In this document: piece by piece, positions 1-15,808 of the stretch
Layout of the letters: each line of letters starts with the position of its first letter
Numbering within the stretch: position 1 is the first letter of the stretch
Assembly (NCBI RefSeq): GCF_006088715.1
Contig: NZ_CP030771.1
Location: 6,880,001 to 6,944,000 of the forward strand
Direction of reading: 5' to 3'
Length of the DNA stretch: 64,000 bases
Origin: Streptomyces sp. YIM 121038
GTDB lineage: Bacteria > Actinomycetota > Actinomycetes > Streptomycetales > Streptomycetaceae
Program-made: the position numbers and the translations under genes
Notes under the pieces: model-generated
What the model was told of the DNA's origin: nothing
What the model saw: the letters and a program-made list of their open reading frames with translations, nothing else
The model's database searches: none

Positions 1-1752
<1,752 letters not shown>

Positions 1753-1835
1753 GTTGCTCGCGTTCACTGTGTTGGTTCTGAAACCACGAACAACCCCATA
1801 CTTCGGTGTGGTGCGGTAGTTCACAGTTTCATAGT

Positions 1836-1954
1836 GTTTCGGTGGTCATAGCGTGAGGGAAACGCCCGGTTACATTCCGAACCCGGAAGCTAAGCCTTAC
1901 AGCGCCGATGGTACTGCAGGGGGGACCCTGTGGGAGAGTAGGACGCCGCCGAAC
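1836..1954 (+). rRNA. 5S ribosomal RNA
   Basis: A complete actinobacterial 5S gene of about 119 nt, starting GTTTCGGTGG and ending GCCGCCGAAC, with the loop-C segment CCGAACCCGGAAGCTAAGCC. It lies about 83 nt after the 23S end, the usual rrn order. It is followed 10 nt later by a long terminator hairpin. Confidence 0.97.
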
Positions 1955-1964
1955 AAAATTTGAT

Positions 1965-2008
1965 AAGAGCTGGTCCCTGAACTTCGGTTCAGGGACCAGC
2001 TCTTTTTT
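1965..2008 (+). terminator. rRNA operon intrinsic terminator
   Basis: A perfect 18-bp stem (1965-1982 with 1987-2004) closed by a TTCG tetraloop and running into a T tract (2003-2008). This is a textbook factor-independent terminator directly after 5S. Confidence 0.95.
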
Positions 2009-2054
2009 GTTTTGCGTTACTTCCCGTTCACGTTGCGCGATCAGCATCCGTCAC

Positions 2055-2732
2055 ATGGGGACAGAAGCGTTGCTCAGAGCGGCAGGCGTAGGCAGCGGCG
2101 ACGAGGTCGTCGTACCCGCGTACGGGAGTTCCTCGGTCGCCGAAGCCGTGATCTCCGCGGGAGCCATGCCGGTGTTCGCGGACATCGAACCGGCCACGTA
2201 CTGCCTCGACGCCGACGCGGTCGACGCCGTCCGCACCGAGCGCACGGCGGCCGTCGTCGTCGTACGGCGCTTCGGGGGCCGGGCCGACATGCCGCGGATG
2301 CACGCGCTCGGACAGCGGCACGGGATGCTGGTGCTCGAAGAAGGTGAGCAGGGCGCGACGTACGACGACGTCGCACGGCGACGGACGCACGCCGCGTACC
2401 TCACCGCCCGCCTCAAGGGCGTGCACACCCCCGCCGGCGGCGAGAGCCACAGCTACCAGCAGTACGTCGTCCGCGTGCCCGGCAACGGGCGGCCGGACCG
2501 GGACGCCTTCGCGCGGGTGCTGCGGGCCAAGGGAGTCGACTGCCGGGTGCCCGTGAAGACGCCGCTGCACCGGACGCCGCAGTTCTGGCGGGACGTGGAG
2601 CTGCCGCAGACGGAGCGGGCCGCGGACGAGACGCTGGCGCTGCCCGTCGACGCCTGGCTGTCCCGGCGCGACCTCCAGCGGATCGTATCGGCGTGCAACG
2701 CGCTCGGGGGATTGCTCCAGCCGGCGTTTTAG
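2055..2732 (+). CDS. shortened DegT/DnrJ/EryC1/StrS aminotransferase-like protein (probable relic)
   Basis: The 225-residue product begins inside the family motif that normally sits near residue 45-60 (MGTEALLRAAGVGSGDEVVV), continues through the PAYGSSSVAEAV and FADIEP segments, and ends with the family C-terminal part (YQQYVVRVPG, CRVPVKTPLHRTPQFW). About 100 residues are missing in the middle: the sequence passes directly from EEGEQGATYDD to ARRRTHAAYLTARLKG, which removes the segment that carries the PLP-binding lysine. The N-terminal 45 residues are also missing, because the rRNA terminator lies directly upstream. ATG 2055 has no Shine-Dalgarno sequence. PLP-dependent catalysis is therefore not expected. 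It may be a decaying gene cut by the rrn operon, or a small repurposed protein. Whether it is expressed is unknown. Confidence 0.6.
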   Translation: MGTEALLRAAGVGSGDEVVVPAYGSSSVAEAVISAGAMPVFADIEPATYCLDADAVDAVRTERTAAVVVVRRFGGRADMPRMHALGQRHGMLVLEEGEQGATYDDVARRRTHAAYLTARLKGVHTPAGGESHSYQQYVVRVPGNGRPDRDAFARVLRAKGVDCRVPVKTPLHRTPQFWRDVELPQTERAADETLALPVDAWLSRRDLQRIVSACNALGGLLQPAF

Positions 2733-2819
2733 CCACCGGAGCAGGGTGGTTCGAGACCACCGGATGTTCGGGTATGATTTATTTCGTTGCCGCGCGGAAA
2801 ACCGCGAAAGGCGCAACTG

Positions 2820-2895
2820 GCCCCTATAGCTCAGTCGGTAGAGCGTCTCCATGGTAAGGAGAAGGTCAGCGGTTCGATTCCGCTTGGGGGCTCCA
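2820..2895 (+). tRNA. tRNA-Thr (anticodon GGT)
   Basis: A 76-nt cloverleaf with a genome-encoded CCA. The acceptor stem pairs 2820-2826 with 2885-2891 (one G-U), the anticodon stem is TCTCC/GGAGA with loop ATGGTAA, giving anticodon GGT (Thr codon ACC, common in high-GC genomes). The T-arm contains GGTTCGATTCC. A hairpin terminator follows. Confidence 0.97.
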
Positions 2896-2901
2896 TTCGA
2901 A

Positions 2902-2938
2902 AAGGCCACCGCCTCACAGGCGGTGGCCTTCTTCGTTT
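2902..2938 (+). terminator. terminator after tRNA-Thr
   Basis: A 13-bp perfect stem (2902-2914 with 2918-2930, 3-nt loop) followed by CTTCGTTT. It can serve both the tRNA and, read the other way, the phosphatase gene whose stop is at 2989. Confidence 0.8.
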
Positions 2939-2988
2939 CCCGGGCCGGCCTCCGTGCCCTTTCACGGCACGGCGACCAGCCTGTGAGT

Positions 2989-5649
2989 TCAGCTGTGGAG
3001 TTCCGGGACGCGCATCGCCAGGATCGCCATGTCGTCCGACGGCGCGTCCGTGGCGAAGCGCTCCACCGCGCGCATGATGCGCGCCGCCACCGCGCCCGCC
3101 GTGAGCCCCGTGCAGGTCGTGAGGACGTCCGCGAGACCGTCGTCGCCCAGCATGCGGGTGCCCTCGCGGCGCTCGGTGACGCCGTCGGTGACGCAGAGCA
3201 GGACGTCGCCCGGGTCGAGCGTCATCGTCTGCTCGTACAGATCGAGGTCCTCCATGACGCCGAGGAGCGGCTGCGGCTCCGCGTACGGCTCGACCGTGCC
3301 GTCCTGGCGCAGGCGCAGCGGCAGTGGATGGCCCGCACAGACGATCTTCAGGACCGCGGAGCCGTCCTCCTGGGGCCGCAACTCGCCGTACAGGAGGGTG
3401 AGGAAGCGGCTGCGGGCGCCCTCGTCGAGGATCGCCGCGTTCAGGCGCTCCAGGACCGCGGGGCCGCCGAAGCCCTCGCGGGCGAGGAGGCGCAGCGCGT
3501 GCCGGGCCAGGCCCGTCACGGCGGCCGCCTCGGGGCCGGTGCCGCACACGTCGCCGATGGCGAAGCCGTAGGCGCCGTCGCTGATGGGGAACAGGTCGTA
3601 GAAGTCGCCGCCGACCTCGTTGCCCTCGCCCGCCGCGCGGTAGATGACGTCGACCTCCACGCCGGGGACCTGGGGCAGGCCGGGCGGGAGCAGGCTGCGC
3701 TGGAGGGACTGGCTGATGGCCGTGCGCTCCGAGTACAGGCGGGCGTTGTCCAGGGCCAGGGCGGCCCGGCGGGACAGGTCCTCGGCGAGTTCCAGGATCT
3801 CCTGGCGGAAGTGCTCGTCGGCGGGCTTGCCGAGCGTGAGCATGCCGATGACGCGGTTGCGGGCGACCAGGGGCAGGACGACCGTCTCGCCGCCCACCGC
3901 GGACGCCGTGGACAGCGAGGTGCCGATGCCGCCCATGGTGGACACGGGCTCGCCGAGGCCGAGGTTGCGCATGGAGTTGCGCAGCGCCGACTGGTGGGCG
4001 GCCTCGGACGGGGCCTTCCAGATGCGGGCGCCCGGGGTGGGCACCGGTTCCGGCGGGTCGACCTTCTTGAGGAGCGCTTTCAAGCCGTCGATGCGCTCCT
4101 CGTCCTCGTGCAGGACGTACGAGAGGTACGGCTCCGAGGCCTGGTCGGCGATCGTGTAGACGGCGCACCAGGTGGCGAGCGTGGGGACCGTCATCTGTGC
4201 CATGAGCGCGAGGGTCTGGTCCCGGTCGAGCGTACCCGCGAGCAGGTCGGAGGCCTCGACGAGGAAGGAGAGGGAGCCGCGGCGCAGCCGCTGCAGATCG
4301 CCGAGCCGGGCCGACTCGATGCCGAGGGCGATGCGGTCGGCGGCGAACTGCAGGCGCAGGGCCTCCTCGTTCGAGTACCGGTTCGGCGCCTCGGCGGCGA
4401 CGCCGAGGGAGCCCGTGAGGCGGCCCTCGACCTTCAGGGGGACCGTGACGACCGAGCGCATGCCCGTGCTCTTCAGGAGGGGCACCGCGTCCGGGACGAC
4501 CGTGAGGTCCTCGTGGACGGCGGGCATGCGGGCGGAGCCGTAGCGTCCGGTGCCCGCCTCCACGGGGACGCGGGCGAAGCGCTGGCGGGCGGAGGGCAGG
4601 CCGGTGGAGGCGCGTACTTCCAGTTCCGTCTCGTCGTCCGTGGCCAGGAGCAGGAAGGCCGCGTCGCCGTCGAGCATGTCGCGGGCGCGCTCGACGGTGC
4701 GCTGGAGCAGGCCGTCCAGGTCCTCGGGCGTGGGGGTGCCGATGAAGACCTCGAAGGGGTCGGCGGCGTGCGGCTCGCTCAGGGCGCCGGACTCCGGCGA
4801 CGGGCCGCGCAGCGGGGTCTGCAGGACGGCGCGCTCGTCGTCGCGTACGAGCAGACAGACCGTGGATGGCTCGCCGTCCGTATCGCGGACGCGCAGGTGG
4901 GAGGCGTAGACGGGGGTGACGCGGCCGTCGGCGTCGCGGATGCCGTAGCTGCCCTCCCAGCGCGAGAGCTGGAGGGCGTCGGCGATGCCGGTGCTGGTGC
5001 CCGGGGTGTGCGGCCAGGCGGCGAAGTCCGTGAGGGGCTTGCCCGTGACCTGCTCGGCGACGTACCCGAAGAGTTCCTCCGCGTCCTCGTTCCAGGCGGA
5101 GATGGCGCCCGCGCGGTCGATCTGGACGACGGCGACGCGGACCCGGCCGTCGGTGATCGGGAGCAGGTCGGGCGGCAGCGTGGGGCCGGCGGCGCGGGTG
5201 CCCACGGGGCGGTCGGGCAGGTCGAGTTGGAACCAGACCTGCTTGTGCGTGGGGGTGTAGTCAACGCCCCAGCGGGTGGCGAGCGCGGCGCAGAGCTGGA
5301 GGCCGCGGCCGCCCTCGCGGTCGGGGCTGCCCATGGTCGCGGGGGAGTTCTGGAGGGGGATCTCGCGCTCGGGATAGCGGTCGGAGACCTCGATGCGGAC
5401 GGTGTCGTCGGTGCGCAGGCACTGGACGTCGGCGGCGGTGCCCGCGTGGACGACGGCGTTCGTGACCAGCTCGCTGGTCAGCACGACCGCGTCGTCGACG
5501 ATGTCCGAAAACCCCCACCCCTGAAGGGTGTCCCTGACGAACGAGCGGGCCGTCGCGACGGAACGCCCGACGGGTTCGAAAGTCGCAGCCGCGCGCGCGG
5601 TGATCACAGAGCTCCTCGTCCGTTGTCCCCCGGGAATCTGCAGTCCCAT
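2989..5649 (-). CDS. SpoIIE-family serine phosphatase with ATPase, PAS and GAF domains
   Basis: An 886-residue multidomain cytoplasmic signalling protein. In order: an anti-sigma-type HATPase domain (about 20-145, with TSELVTNAVVHA and GGRGLQL), a PAS domain (about 165-270), two GAF-like regions (about 300-460 and 480-650) and a C-terminal PP2C/SpoIIE phosphatase with the metal motifs GGDFYDLFP, GDVCGTGPEA, TDGVTERR and APSDDMAIL. Such proteins join kinase-like and phosphatase modules and usually act on anti-anti-sigma factors in partner-switching control of stress sigma factors; the target here is unknown. Start ATG 5649 was chosen because GGAGGGG lies 10 nt upstream; an in-frame GTG at 5691 is possible. 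The gene is divergent from osaA, so the 256-bp gap must hold both promoters. Confidence 0.93.
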   Translation of the reverse strand: MGLQIPGGQRTRSSVITARAAATFEPVGRSVATARSFVRDTLQGWGFSDIVDDAVVLTSELVTNAVVHAGTAADVQCLRTDDTVRIEVSDRYPEREIPLQNSPATMGSPDREGGRGLQLCAALATRWGVDYTPTHKQVWFQLDLPDRPVGTRAAGPTLPPDLLPITDGRVRVAVVQIDRAGAISAWNEDAEELFGYVAEQVTGKPLTDFAAWPHTPGTSTGIADALQLSRWEGSYGIRDADGRVTPVYASHLRVRDTDGEPSTVCLLVRDDERAVLQTPLRGPSPESGALSEPHAADPFEVFIGTPTPEDLDGLLQRTVERARDMLDGDAAFLLLATDDETELEVRASTGLPSARQRFARVPVEAGTGRYGSARMPAVHEDLTVVPDAVPLLKSTGMRSVVTVPLKVEGRLTGSLGVAAEAPNRYSNEEALRLQFAADRIALGIESARLGDLQRLRRGSLSFLVEASDLLAGTLDRDQTLALMAQMTVPTLATWCAVYTIADQASEPYLSYVLHEDEERIDGLKALLKKVDPPEPVPTPGARIWKAPSEAAHQSALRNSMRNLGLGEPVSTMGGIGTSLSTASAVGGETVVLPLVARNRVIGMLTLGKPADEHFRQEILELAEDLSRRAALALDNARLYSERTAISQSLQRSLLPPGLPQVPGVEVDVIYRAAGEGNEVGGDFYDLFPISDGAYGFAIGDVCGTGPEAAAVTGLARHALRLLAREGFGGPAVLERLNAAILDEGARSRFLTLLYGELRPQEDGSAVLKIVCAGHPLPLRLRQDGTVEPYAEPQPLLGVMEDLDLYEQTMTLDPGDVLLCVTDGVTERREGTRMLGDDGLADVLTTCTGLTAGAVAARIMRAVERFATDAPSDDMAILAMRVPELHS

Positions 5650-5905
5650 GGTGCGGCCGCCCCTCCGATGCCCGCTGAATATGTGTGCCACCGCCCTGGC
5701 CGGGCAGGACCGGGGTGGTTGGACAGCCGGATGCCAGGTTACTTACCTTCGCCGTCCATGCTGATGCCGGTCGCCAGTGTTTCCGCCCGGAGGGTGTGCG
5801 GACGGTGTGCGAAGCTGCCGAACTGTTATGGCCTGGTTCGGCCGTGGTGAAACACTGGGCAGGCTTGAGACGAGCAGTACGGTCGACCCTTGCGGGAGGG
5901 ACACA

Positions 5906-11419
<5,514 letters not shown>

Positions 11420-11421
11420 CG

Positions 11422-11453
11422 GAGCGTGGCCGCCGCCCCGTCCGCGGCCGCTC
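11422..11453 (+). terminator. weak hairpin after osaA
   Basis: GAGCGTGGCCGC (11422-11433) can pair with GCGGCCGCTC (11444-11453), with one bulge and no T tract. It is a possible weak terminator or processing site between osaA and osaB. Confidence 0.35.
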
Positions 11454-11720
11454 CCGTGGACCATCGGTGAGGCGTCCGGAGGAGCCGCACCGCTACGCGG
11501 AGTTGCTGACAGAGTGTGGCCGACGCCGTGTAGAACCGCGGTATTCGGGGAACCTTCTGGTCCGCCACTGCGTTTCTGCTACGTGCACAGTGACATCGCG
11601 GTGACAGGGTGTGGCGACGGGCGGGGTGCGGCTACCATGACCGGCACAAGGACGGACGACGCAAGAAAGTCGTCCTCTGGGGCGGCGCCCGGTGTACCGC
11701 CGGGGCGAGGAGGGCGGGCC

Positions 11721-12404
11721 ATGGTGCAGAAGGCCAAGATCCTCCTGGTCGATGACCGGCCGGAGAATCTGCTGGCGCTGGAGGCCATCCTCTCTGCGCT
11801 CGATCAGACGCTGGTGCGGGCATCGTCCGGGGAGGAAGCGCTCAAAGCGCTGCTGACGGACGACTTCGCGGTCATTCTCCTGGACGTCCAGATGCCAGGC
11901 ATGGACGGCTTCGAGACCGCGGCGCACATCAAGCGGCGGGAGCGGACCCGGGACATCCCGATCATCTTCCTCACGGCGATCAACCACGGCCCGCACCACA
12001 CGTTCCGGGGGTACGCGGCCGGCGCCGTGGACTACATCTCCAAGCCCTTCGACCCGTGGGTCCTGCGCGCGAAGGTCTCGGTGTTCGTCGAGCTGTACAT
12101 GAAGAACTGCCAACTGCGCGAGCAGGCGGCCCTGCTGCGCCTCCAGCTGGAGGGCGGTGGCAAGGCGGCGGCCGAGGACGCCAAGGAGCCCGCCAACCTC
12201 CTGGCCGAACTGTCCGCGCGGCTCGCCGCCGTTGAGGAGCAGGCCGAGGCCCTGTCCAAACAGCTCGACGACGACTCCGCCGACGCGGCGGCCGTCGCCA
12301 CGGCAGCCCATCTCGAACGCAAACTCACCGGTTTGCGCAGGGCTCTTGACGCCCTGGAACCGGGCACCGGCAGCGGCGCGCCGTCGGTGCCCTCACAGAA
12401 CTGA
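11721..12404 (+). CDS. osaB: response regulator with coiled-coil tail (OsaB-type)
   Basis: A 227-residue protein: an N-terminal receiver domain (about 5-125) with the acidic pair DD at 11-12, phospho-acceptor D55 in VILLDVQMPGMDG, a T in FLTA and the lysine of SKPF, then a C-terminal helical segment rich in Ala, Leu and Glu (about 135-220) that looks like a coiled coil. It has no DNA-binding domain. It is the expected partner of the hybrid kinase osaA, so the output is likely protein-protein contact within a multistep phosphorelay. Start ATG 11721 has GAGGAGG at 11707-11713, 7 nt upstream. An upstream in-frame ATG at 11637 lacks a good ribosome-binding site. A -10-like TACCAT at 11632-11637 suggests its own promoter. 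Confidence 0.93.
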   Translation: MVQKAKILLVDDRPENLLALEAILSALDQTLVRASSGEEALKALLTDDFAVILLDVQMPGMDGFETAAHIKRRERTRDIPIIFLTAINHGPHHTFRGYAAGAVDYISKPFDPWVLRAKVSVFVELYMKNCQLREQAALLRLQLEGGGKAAAEDAKEPANLLAELSARLAAVEEQAEALSKQLDDDSADAAAVATAAHLERKLTGLRRALDALEPGTGSGAPSVPSQN

Positions 12405-12738
12405 CGGCGGCCCTTGGGCGGCCGTCCGCGTGGTGCCCACGGCGGCCCGCGCGGGGCCCACGGCCGCCTGCGCGATGCCCATGGCTGTCGCGTCACGGTG
12501 ACCGCGACTGTCGCGTCCCGGTGCCCGGCGTCGCCGCACCACCGTGCTGGGCACTGCCGCACAGGCGACGGAAGCGATGGTTCCGTACGATGCGTCGGTG
12601 GCTCCCGGCATCTGCCGTGAGCCTTCGTCAGCCGTCCTGTGAAGCCTCGTCAGTTCGCCGCCCGTGCCAGGGCGACACAAACGGGTGAAGCAGTAGGCAC
12701 ACGTGTCCACCGTCGCCTCCCCCGGTAATCTCACACCC
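12405..12738. other. osaB-ftsK intergenic region, imperfect GC-rich repeats
   Basis: A 334-bp gap. About 12427-12485 holds three imperfect copies of a unit resembling GCCCACGGCGGCCCGCG, which can fold into alternative hairpins and may end osaB transcription. No convincing ORF, RNA gene or full promoter is visible apart from the TAATCT hexamer before ftsK. Confidence 0.5.
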
Positions 12739-12739
12739 A
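12726..12739 (+). promoter_or_regulatory. candidate -10 element for leaderless ftsK transcript
   Basis: TAATCT at 12726-12731 ends 7 nt before ATG 12739. No Shine-Dalgarno sequence precedes that ATG, so transcription would begin at or beside the start codon. The -35 box is not clear. Confidence 0.5.
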
Positions 12740-15516
12740 TGGCCTCACGTCAGCCCGCAGCCAAGAAGACGCCCGCGAAGAAGGCGGCCGCGCCGACCAA
12801 GGCTCCGGCGAAGAAGGCCGCCGCCAAGAAGCCGCCGGCCAAGAAGGCCGCGGCGAAGAAGGCGCCCGCCAAGAAGGCCGCGGCGCCCAAGAAGCCCGCC
12901 CCGAAGCCGACGCCGGGCCCCACCAACGGCCTCTACCGCCTGGTTCGCGCCATCTGGCTCGGCATCGCGCACGCCGTGGGCGCGATGTTCCGCGGCGTGG
13001 GCCGCGGCGCCAGAGGACTGGACCCCGCGCACCGCAAGGACGGCCTCGCGCTGCTCCTCCTCGGCATCGCCCTGATCGTCGCGGCGGGCACCTGGTCCAA
13101 TTTGCGCGGCCCCGTCGGCGACCTCGTCGAGATACTGGTGACCGGCGCCTTCGGACGGCTCGACCTGCTCGTGCCGCTCCTTGTCGCGGGCATGGCCATG
13201 CGCCTCATCCGCCACCCCGAGAAGGTCGACGCCAACGGCCGCATCGTCATCGGCCTGTCCGCGCTGGTCCTCGGCGTGCTCGGGCAGGTGCACATCGCCT
13301 GTGGCTCGCCCGCGCGCGGGGACGGCATGCAGGCCATAAGGGACGCGGGCGGCCTCGTCGGCTGGGGCGCGTCGACGCCCCTGACCAAGGCCATGGGCGA
13401 GGTCCTCGCCGTGCCGATGCTGGTCCTGCTGACGATCTTCGGCCTGCTGGTCGTCACCGCGACCCCGGTCAACGCCATCCCGCAGCGCCTGCGTGCGCTC
13501 GGCGTGCGCCTCGGCGTCATCGAGGAGCCCGCCACGTCGGAGGAGTACACGGAGTACGCCGAGTACAGCGAGGACGACGAGCGGTACGACGACCAGTGGC
13601 GCGAGGCGCTGCCCGCGCGCCCCCGCTCCCGGGGCCGCAGGCGGCCCGCTGACGGCCTCCAGGAGCCCTCCCCGGACCAGGCCGAGGAAGAGGCCCTCTC
13701 CAAGCGCCGCAGGCCCCGCCGGGCCTCCGTGCAGCCCCCCGCGGACCGCCCCATGGACGCGGTGGACGTGGCCGCCGCCGCGGCCGCCGCGCTCGACGGG
13801 GCCGTGATGCACGGCATGCCGCCGTCGCCGCTGGTCGCGGACCTCACGCAGGGCGTCTCCGTGGAGCGCGCCCCGCAGGACCCGTCCGGGCCCGTGCCTC
13901 CCGCGCGGGGGGCGGACGTCGTGCCGGGCCGCAAGACCGGGGCCGAGGAGCCCGCGCGCACCGGCGTCCCCGACCTGACCAAGGCCGCGCCGGACGAGCC
14001 GCGCGACCTGCCCCCGCGCGCGGAGCAGCTCCAGCTCTCCGGGGACATCACGTACTCGCTGCCGTCGCTCGACCTCCTGGAGCGCGGCGGCCCCGGCAAG
14101 TCCCGCAGCGCCGCCAACGACGCGGTCGTGGACTCGCTGTCGAACGTCTTCACGGAGTTCAAGGTCGACGCCGTCGTCACGGGCTTCACGCGCGGCCCGA
14201 CGGTCACGCGCTACGAGATCGAGCTCGGCCCCGCCGTGAAGGTCGAGAAGATCACGGCGCTCGCCAAGAACATCGCGTACGCCGTCGCGTCGCCGGACGT
14301 CCGGATCATCTCGCCGATCCCCGGCAAGTCCGCGGTCGGCATCGAGATCCCGAACACCGACCGCGAGATGGTCAACGTCGGCGACGTGCTGCGCCTCGCG
14401 GACGCGGCCGAGGACGACCACCCCATGCTCGTCGCGCTCGGCAAGGACGTCGAGGGCGGCTACGTCATGGCCAACATGGCGAAGATGCCGCACATCCTGG
14501 TGGCCGGAGCCACCGGTTCCGGCAAGTCGTCCTGCATCAACTGCCTGATCACTTCGATCATGATAAGAGCGACGCCCGAGGACGTCCGGATGGTCCTCGT
14601 CGACCCCAAGCGGGTCGAGCTCACCGCGTACGAGGGCATCCCGCACCTGATCACGCCGATCATCACCAACCCCAAGCGGGCCGCCGAGGCGCTCCAGTGG
14701 GTCGTGCGCGAGATGGACCTGCGCTACGACGACCTCGCGGCGTTCGGCTACCGCCACATCGACGACTTCAACCAGGCCATCCGCGAGGGCAAGCTCAAGA
14801 CGCCCGAGGGCAGCGAGCGCGAGCTGAAGACCTATCCGTACCTGCTGGTGATCGTCGACGAGCTCGCCGACCTGATGATGGTCGCGCCGCGCGACGTCGA
14901 GGACTCGATCGTGCGCATCACCCAGCTCGCGCGCGCGGCCGGCATCCACCTGGTGCTCGCCACCCAGCGGCCCTCCGTGGACGTCGTGACCGGTCTGATC
15001 AAGGCGAACGTGCCCTCCCGGCTCGCCTTCGCCACCTCCTCGCTCGCCGACAGCCGCGTCATCCTCGACCAGCCCGGCGCGGAGAAGCTCATCGGCAAGG
15101 GTGACGGGCTCTTCCTGCCGATGGGGGCGAACAAGCCGGTCCGCATGCAGGGCGCCTTCGTGACCGAGGACGAGGTCGCGGCGGTCGTACAGCACTGCAA
15201 GGACCAGATGGCGCCGGTCTTCCGCGACGACGTCACGGTGGGCACCAAGCAGAAGAAGGAGATCGACGAGGACATCGGCGACGACCTCGACCTGCTGTGC
15301 CAGGCGGCGGAGCTGGTCGTCTCCACCCAGTTCGGGTCCACGTCGATGCTCCAGCGCAAACTGCGCGTCGGCTTCGCCAAGGCCGGCCGCCTCATGGACC
15401 TCATGGAGTCGCGCAACATCGTGGGTCCGAGCGAGGGGTCGAAGGCTCGTGATGTTCTCGTGAAACCTGATGAGCTGGATGGAGTGCTCGCCGTACTCCG
15501 CGGGGAGGCTTCTTAG
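12739..15516 (+). CDS. ftsK: DNA translocase FtsK/SpoIIIE
   Basis: A 925-residue septal DNA pump that clears chromosomes from closing septa; in Streptomyces it acts at sporulation septation. The N-terminus is an unusual Lys/Ala/Pro tail of about 55 residues with repeated AKKA units, followed by four membrane helices (about 105-250), a Pro/Glu/Arg-rich linker (about 270-450), the alpha-beta motor with Walker A GATGSGKS at 590-597 and Walker B LLVIVDELADLMM (about 705-717), and a C-terminal winged-helix gamma domain (about 855-920) that would read orienting sequences. Start ATG 12739 is preferred over GTG 12703 because the TAATCT hexamer lies 7 nt upstream. It is the first gene of a co-directional stress and division block that runs to clgR. 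Confidence 0.96.
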   Translation: MASRQPAAKKTPAKKAAAPTKAPAKKAAAKKPPAKKAAAKKAPAKKAAAPKKPAPKPTPGPTNGLYRLVRAIWLGIAHAVGAMFRGVGRGARGLDPAHRKDGLALLLLGIALIVAAGTWSNLRGPVGDLVEILVTGAFGRLDLLVPLLVAGMAMRLIRHPEKVDANGRIVIGLSALVLGVLGQVHIACGSPARGDGMQAIRDAGGLVGWGASTPLTKAMGEVLAVPMLVLLTIFGLLVVTATPVNAIPQRLRALGVRLGVIEEPATSEEYTEYAEYSEDDERYDDQWREALPARPRSRGRRRPADGLQEPSPDQAEEEALSKRRRPRRASVQPPADRPMDAVDVAAAAAAALDGAVMHGMPPSPLVADLTQGVSVERAPQDPSGPVPPARGADVVPGRKTGAEEPARTGVPDLTKAAPDEPRDLPPRAEQLQLSGDITYSLPSLDLLERGGPGKSRSAANDAVVDSLSNVFTEFKVDAVVTGFTRGPTVTRYEIELGPAVKVEKITALAKNIAYAVASPDVRIISPIPGKSAVGIEIPNTDREMVNVGDVLRLADAAEDDHPMLVALGKDVEGGYVMANMAKMPHILVAGATGSGKSSCINCLITSIMIRATPEDVRMVLVDPKRVELTAYEGIPHLITPIITNPKRAAEALQWVVREMDLRYDDLAAFGYRHIDDFNQAIREGKLKTPEGSERELKTYPYLLVIVDELADLMMVAPRDVEDSIVRITQLARAAGIHLVLATQRPSVDVVTGLIKANVPSRLAFATSSLADSRVILDQPGAEKLIGKGDGLFLPMGANKPVRMQGAFVTEDEVAAVVQHCKDQMAPVFRDDVTVGTKQKKEIDEDIGDDLDLLCQAAELVVSTQFGSTSMLQRKLRVGFAKAGRLMDLMESRNIVGPSEGSKARDVLVKPDELDGVLAVLRGEAS

Positions 15517-15808
15517 AGGTCCGGAAACACCGCACAAGCACAGGGTCTGACCTCGTACGACGGCCGGGAGCGCCGGGTACGGGGGCCGTCTGGCCCGTAC
15601 GGGGGCCGAGCTCACCCGTACGGGAACGCAGGCAACCGTTTCCCCTCGGCGTACGTCAAGTTGAGGGAAGCGCAAGACCGTGTCCCCCCGTCAGGATGTC
15701 CGGCCATTCTGATGGCGTACAAAGTCCGTCCGCCCGGTTGCCCCACCCTTTCTCAGCCCCCCTAGACTGAATGTCCGGCAGGTGGCTACACGCTCGAAAG
15801 GCGCACCC
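15517..15808. other. ftsK downstream spacer with GTACGGG repeats
   Basis: A 292-bp gap. Between about 15575 and 15627 there are three copies of a GTACGGG(G) unit that could pair with GGCCC segments between them and act as an ftsK terminator. The rest is ordinary spacer before the promoter at 15738-15768. Confidence 0.45.
15738..15768 (+). promoter_or_regulatory. candidate promoter for the RodZ-like gene
   Basis: TTGCCC (15738-15743), a 19-bp spacer and TAGACT (15763-15768) resemble a vegetative HrdB-type promoter, and would give a short leader that contains the GAAAGG ribosome-binding site of the next gene. Confidence 0.5.

Noticed and set aside
2851..5850. Plus-strand ORF of 999 codons opposite the SpoIIE-type gene
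   Set aside because: Begins inside the tRNA gene and has no domain; it is a shadow of the phosphatase gene.
12414..12620. Small ORF in the osaB-ftsK gap
   Set aside because: Gly/Arg/His repeats derived from GC-rich DNA repeats, no ribosome-binding site.
12405..12738. Possible CRISPR or riboswitch
   Set aside because: Repeats are imperfect, short and contiguous without spacers; no known riboswitch core seen here or elsewhere in the window.
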